Part shown: positions 6,125 to 7,120 of the stretch, piece after piece
Position numbering within the stretch: position 1 is the stretch's first letter
Layout of the letters: each line of letters opens with the position of its first letter
Source of the DNA: an uncultured Actinoplanes sp.
GTDB taxonomy: Bacteria > Actinomycetota > Actinomycetes > Mycobacteriales > Micromonosporaceae
DNA: 7,120 bases
NCBI GenBank assembly: GCA_934667465.1
Contig: CAKUMG010000284.1
Coordinates: forward strand, 1-7,120
Direction of reading: 5' to 3'
Program-made: the position numbers and the translations under genes
The notes under the pieces: generated by a model
What the model was told of the DNA's origin: nothing
What the model saw: the letters and a program-made list of their open reading frames with translations, nothing else
The model's database searches: none

Positions 6125-6152
6125 AGGTTTGTTTGCGCTGTCAATCAAACCT
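6125..6152. promoter_or_regulatory. Candidate repressor operator and promoter of wrbA
   Basis: AGGTTTG (6125-6131) and CAAACCT (6146-6152) are perfect inverted repeats. Inside them TTG (6133-6135) and CAA (6142-6144) also pair, giving two 11-base arms with a single mismatch around a six-base centre. The site begins right beside the wrbA ribosome binding site. On the minus strand it overlaps a TAGGTT -10-like hexamer (6153-6148) and contains TTGACA (6144-6139). The AT-rich arms stand out from the surrounding GC-rich sequence. The shape fits a dimeric winged-helix repressor of MarR or HxlR type, but no regulator gene is adjacent. Confidence 0.55.
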
Positions 6153-6187
6153 AGAGCGTGCCCCGGTCGTACGCGGCGAAACGCGGA

Positions 6188-6463
6188 TCAGAGTCGCAAT
6201 TCGGAGCCCTGCGGACCGACCCCGTCGGCGTGCTCGTCGTCCAGCCACACGCCGTCGGTGGCCAGGTAGCGGAAGTGGTAGCGGCCGGGGTCGAGCCGGA
6301 CCGTGATCGTCCGGGTCCCGTCCCGCCGGTCCTTCAGCTCGTGCAGGCCAGGCTCCCAGCCGTTGAACGTGCCGACCACGCTCACGGTGCCGGCCGGCGC
6401 GTCCCGGGGCAGGCAGAACGTCACCCGGGTCTTGTTGCCGAAGAGCTTGCTCCGCTTGATCAT
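6188..6463 (-). CDS. Isoamylase early-set / glycogen-binding-like protein
   Basis: 91 aa. This is a stand-alone early-set immunoglobulin-like domain related to CBM48 and the AMPK-beta glycogen-binding domain. Landmarks are MIKRSKLFGNKTRVTF at the N-terminus, SVVGTFNGWEPGLHEL (28-43) with the FNGW motif, then RDGTRTITVRLDPGRYHFRYLATDGVWLDDEHAD. Short proteins of this kind are frequent in actinobacteria; they lack any catalytic module, and carbohydrate (glycogen-like) binding is assumed but not shown. The frame extends to 6499, but GGGAG five bases before ATG 6463, and the family N-terminus MIKRSKLFGN, fix the start. It is divergent from the acetyltransferase gene, with 97 bases between starts, and precedes wrbA by 77 bases on the same strand, though wrbA has its own promoter-like region. 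Confidence 0.88.
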   Translation of the reverse strand: MIKRSKLFGNKTRVTFCLPRDAPAGTVSVVGTFNGWEPGLHELKDRRDGTRTITVRLDPGRYHFRYLATDGVWLDDEHADGVGPQGSELRL

Positions 6464-6468
6464 CTTTA

Positions 6469-6473
6469 CTCCC
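6469..6473 (-). promoter_or_regulatory. Ribosome binding site deciding the isoamylase-like start
   Basis: GGGAG on the minus strand, five bases before ATG 6463. The upstream in-frame candidates at 6490 and 6499 have no comparable site. Confidence 0.65.
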
Positions 6474-6527
6474 GGGGTCAGGGGCTCCATGTCGGACAAC
6501 GCGTGAGGGTACGAGAAGTGACGCCCT

Positions 6528-6554
6528 TTGTGCGCGTCGCAACACGCCTAAGGT
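6528..6554 (+). promoter_or_regulatory. Candidate promoter for leaderless elaA mRNA
   Basis: TTGTGC (6528-6533) and TAAGGT (6549-6554) are separated by 15 bases. The second hexamer fits TANNNT and lies six bases before ATG 6561, with no Shine-Dalgarno. The -35 spacing is short, so the -10 is the better supported half. Confidence 0.5.
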
Positions 6555-6560
6555 GGTGTG

Positions 6561-7013
6561 ATGCATCCCGCGCCATCCGAGGAGATCCACGTCGCGTCGT
6601 TCCGCGACCTGCCCTCGACCATGCTCTACGCCGTGCTCAAGCTGCGCGTCGACGTCTTCGTGGTGGAACAGAAGTGCCCCTACCCGGAAATCGACGGCCG
6701 CGACACCGAGCCCGGCACCCGCCACGTGACCCTGACCCGCGGCGACGAGCTGCTCGCCTACCTGCGCATCCTCGACGACGGCGAGGCTTCTCGCATCGGC
6801 CGGGTCGTAACCGCGCCGCAGGCCCGCTCGGGCGGCTACGGCGGCCGGCTCATGACGAAGGCGCTCGAGGTCGTCGGCAGCCGCCCGGCCGTCCTCGACG
6901 CGCAGGCGCACCTGACCGGCTTCTACGCCCGCTTCGGCTTCGCCCCCTCCGGCCCCGGGTTCCTGGAGGACGGCATCCCCCACGTCCCCATGACCCGCCC
7001 GGCACACGGTTGA
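6561..7013 (+). CDS. elaA: ElaA-type GNAT N-acetyltransferase
   Basis: 150 aa from ATG 6561; GTG 6558 is a possible start one codon earlier. The sequence tracks E. coli ElaA closely: LYAVLKLRVDVFVVEQKCPYPEIDGRD (22-48), TRHVTL, LLAYLRIL (64-71), IGRVVTAPQARSGGYGGRLM (79-98) with the acetyl-CoA pyrophosphate-binding R-x-x-G-x-G pattern at 89-94, LDAQAHLTGFYARFGF, and the closing EDGIPHVPM. It is a cytosolic acetyl-CoA-dependent acetyltransferase; the physiological substrate of ElaA is not established. The TAAGGT hexamer six bases upstream supports the 6561 start on a leaderless mRNA. It is divergent from the isoamylase-like gene, and no gene follows it before the right edge. Confidence 0.92.
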   Translation: MHPAPSEEIHVASFRDLPSTMLYAVLKLRVDVFVVEQKCPYPEIDGRDTEPGTRHVTLTRGDELLAYLRILDDGEASRIGRVVTAPQARSGGYGGRLMTKALEVVGSRPAVLDAQAHLTGFYARFGFAPSGPGFLEDGIPHVPMTRPAHG

Positions 7014-7080
7014 TCCCGCCTCGGTAGGCCGTGCCGCGTAGCCCCTGTGCACCGCACTTCGCCCGTCGATGATTTGGGTG

Positions 7081-7120
7081 CCCAAGATCCGCCAAGCGCT
7101 CTTCTTGGAGGATCTGTGGG
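7081..7120. repeat. Long interrupted hairpin at the right edge (terminator or palindromic repeat)
   Basis: CCCA (7081-7084), AGATCC (7085-7090) and CCAAG (7092-7096) pair with CTTGG (7104-7108), GGATCT (7110-7115) and TGGG (7117-7120). This gives 15 pairs with one G-A mismatch and one bulged G around a seven-base loop. It starts 67 bases after the elaA stop. The lower stem reaches the last base, so its true end and any following T tract are not visible. It may be a terminator of elaA, a terminator of a gene arriving from the right, or a dispersed intergenic palindrome. The 7014-7080 stretch before it shows nothing else recognisable. Confidence 0.5.

Noticed and set aside
5124..6269. 381-codon plus-strand frame opposite DUF397 and wrbA
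   Set aside because: Shadow of well-supported minus-strand genes, with no recognisable motif or start signal.
6141..7085. 314-codon minus-strand frame covering elaA and the isoamylase-like gene
   Set aside because: Overlaps two genes with clear family signatures; its sequence is a repetitive Gly/Arg/Asp-rich shadow.

Overview
The window is about 70% GC, densely coding and strongly GC-biased at third codon positions. DUF397, DUF3000, a short isoamylase-early-set protein and several probable leaderless transcripts all point to a high-GC actinomycete. A Micromonosporaceae-type genome (Actinoplanes/Micromonospora relatives) is my best guess, made from overall feel and not from any search. No gap between genes exceeds about 150 bases. 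I see no tRNA, rRNA, CRISPR array, transposase or phage gene. Most of the window is chromosomal housekeeping sequence, and I do not see a convincing new multi-gene system.

Left part (1-1709, + strand): a membrane-anchored trypsin-like/HtrA-type serine protease, cut by the left edge, overlaps by 7 bases a YdcF-family (DUF218) gene. Convergent to it and overlapping its 3' end by 29 bases is a DUF3000 gene (1681-2250, -). DUF3000 is divergent from hemE (2336-3367, +), uroporphyrinogen decarboxylase of the heme pathway; the two share an 85-base promoter region.

Middle part (3384-5396, - strand): thyA followed by folA (thymidylate synthase, then dihydrofolate reductase). ThyA makes dTMP and dihydrofolate; FolA recycles the dihydrofolate. 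Upstream on the same strand are a small unrecognised helical protein (4824-5087), whose 3' end is marked by a perfect 12-bp hairpin, and an orphan DUF397 gene.

Right part (5508-7120): a WrbA-type flavodoxin-like NAD(P)H:quinone oxidoreductase (-) with a clear palindromic operator candidate in its promoter region; a short glycogen-binding-like isoamylase-early-set protein (-); a divergent ElaA-type GNAT acetyltransferase (+); and, at the right edge, a long interrupted hairpin.

The most notable non-coding signals are a recurring -10-like hexamer 6-7 bases before the start codon (DUF3000, hemE, thyA, the small ORF, elaA), consistent with leaderless mRNAs, two perfect GC-rich hairpins between genes, the operator at wrbA, and the edge hairpin.
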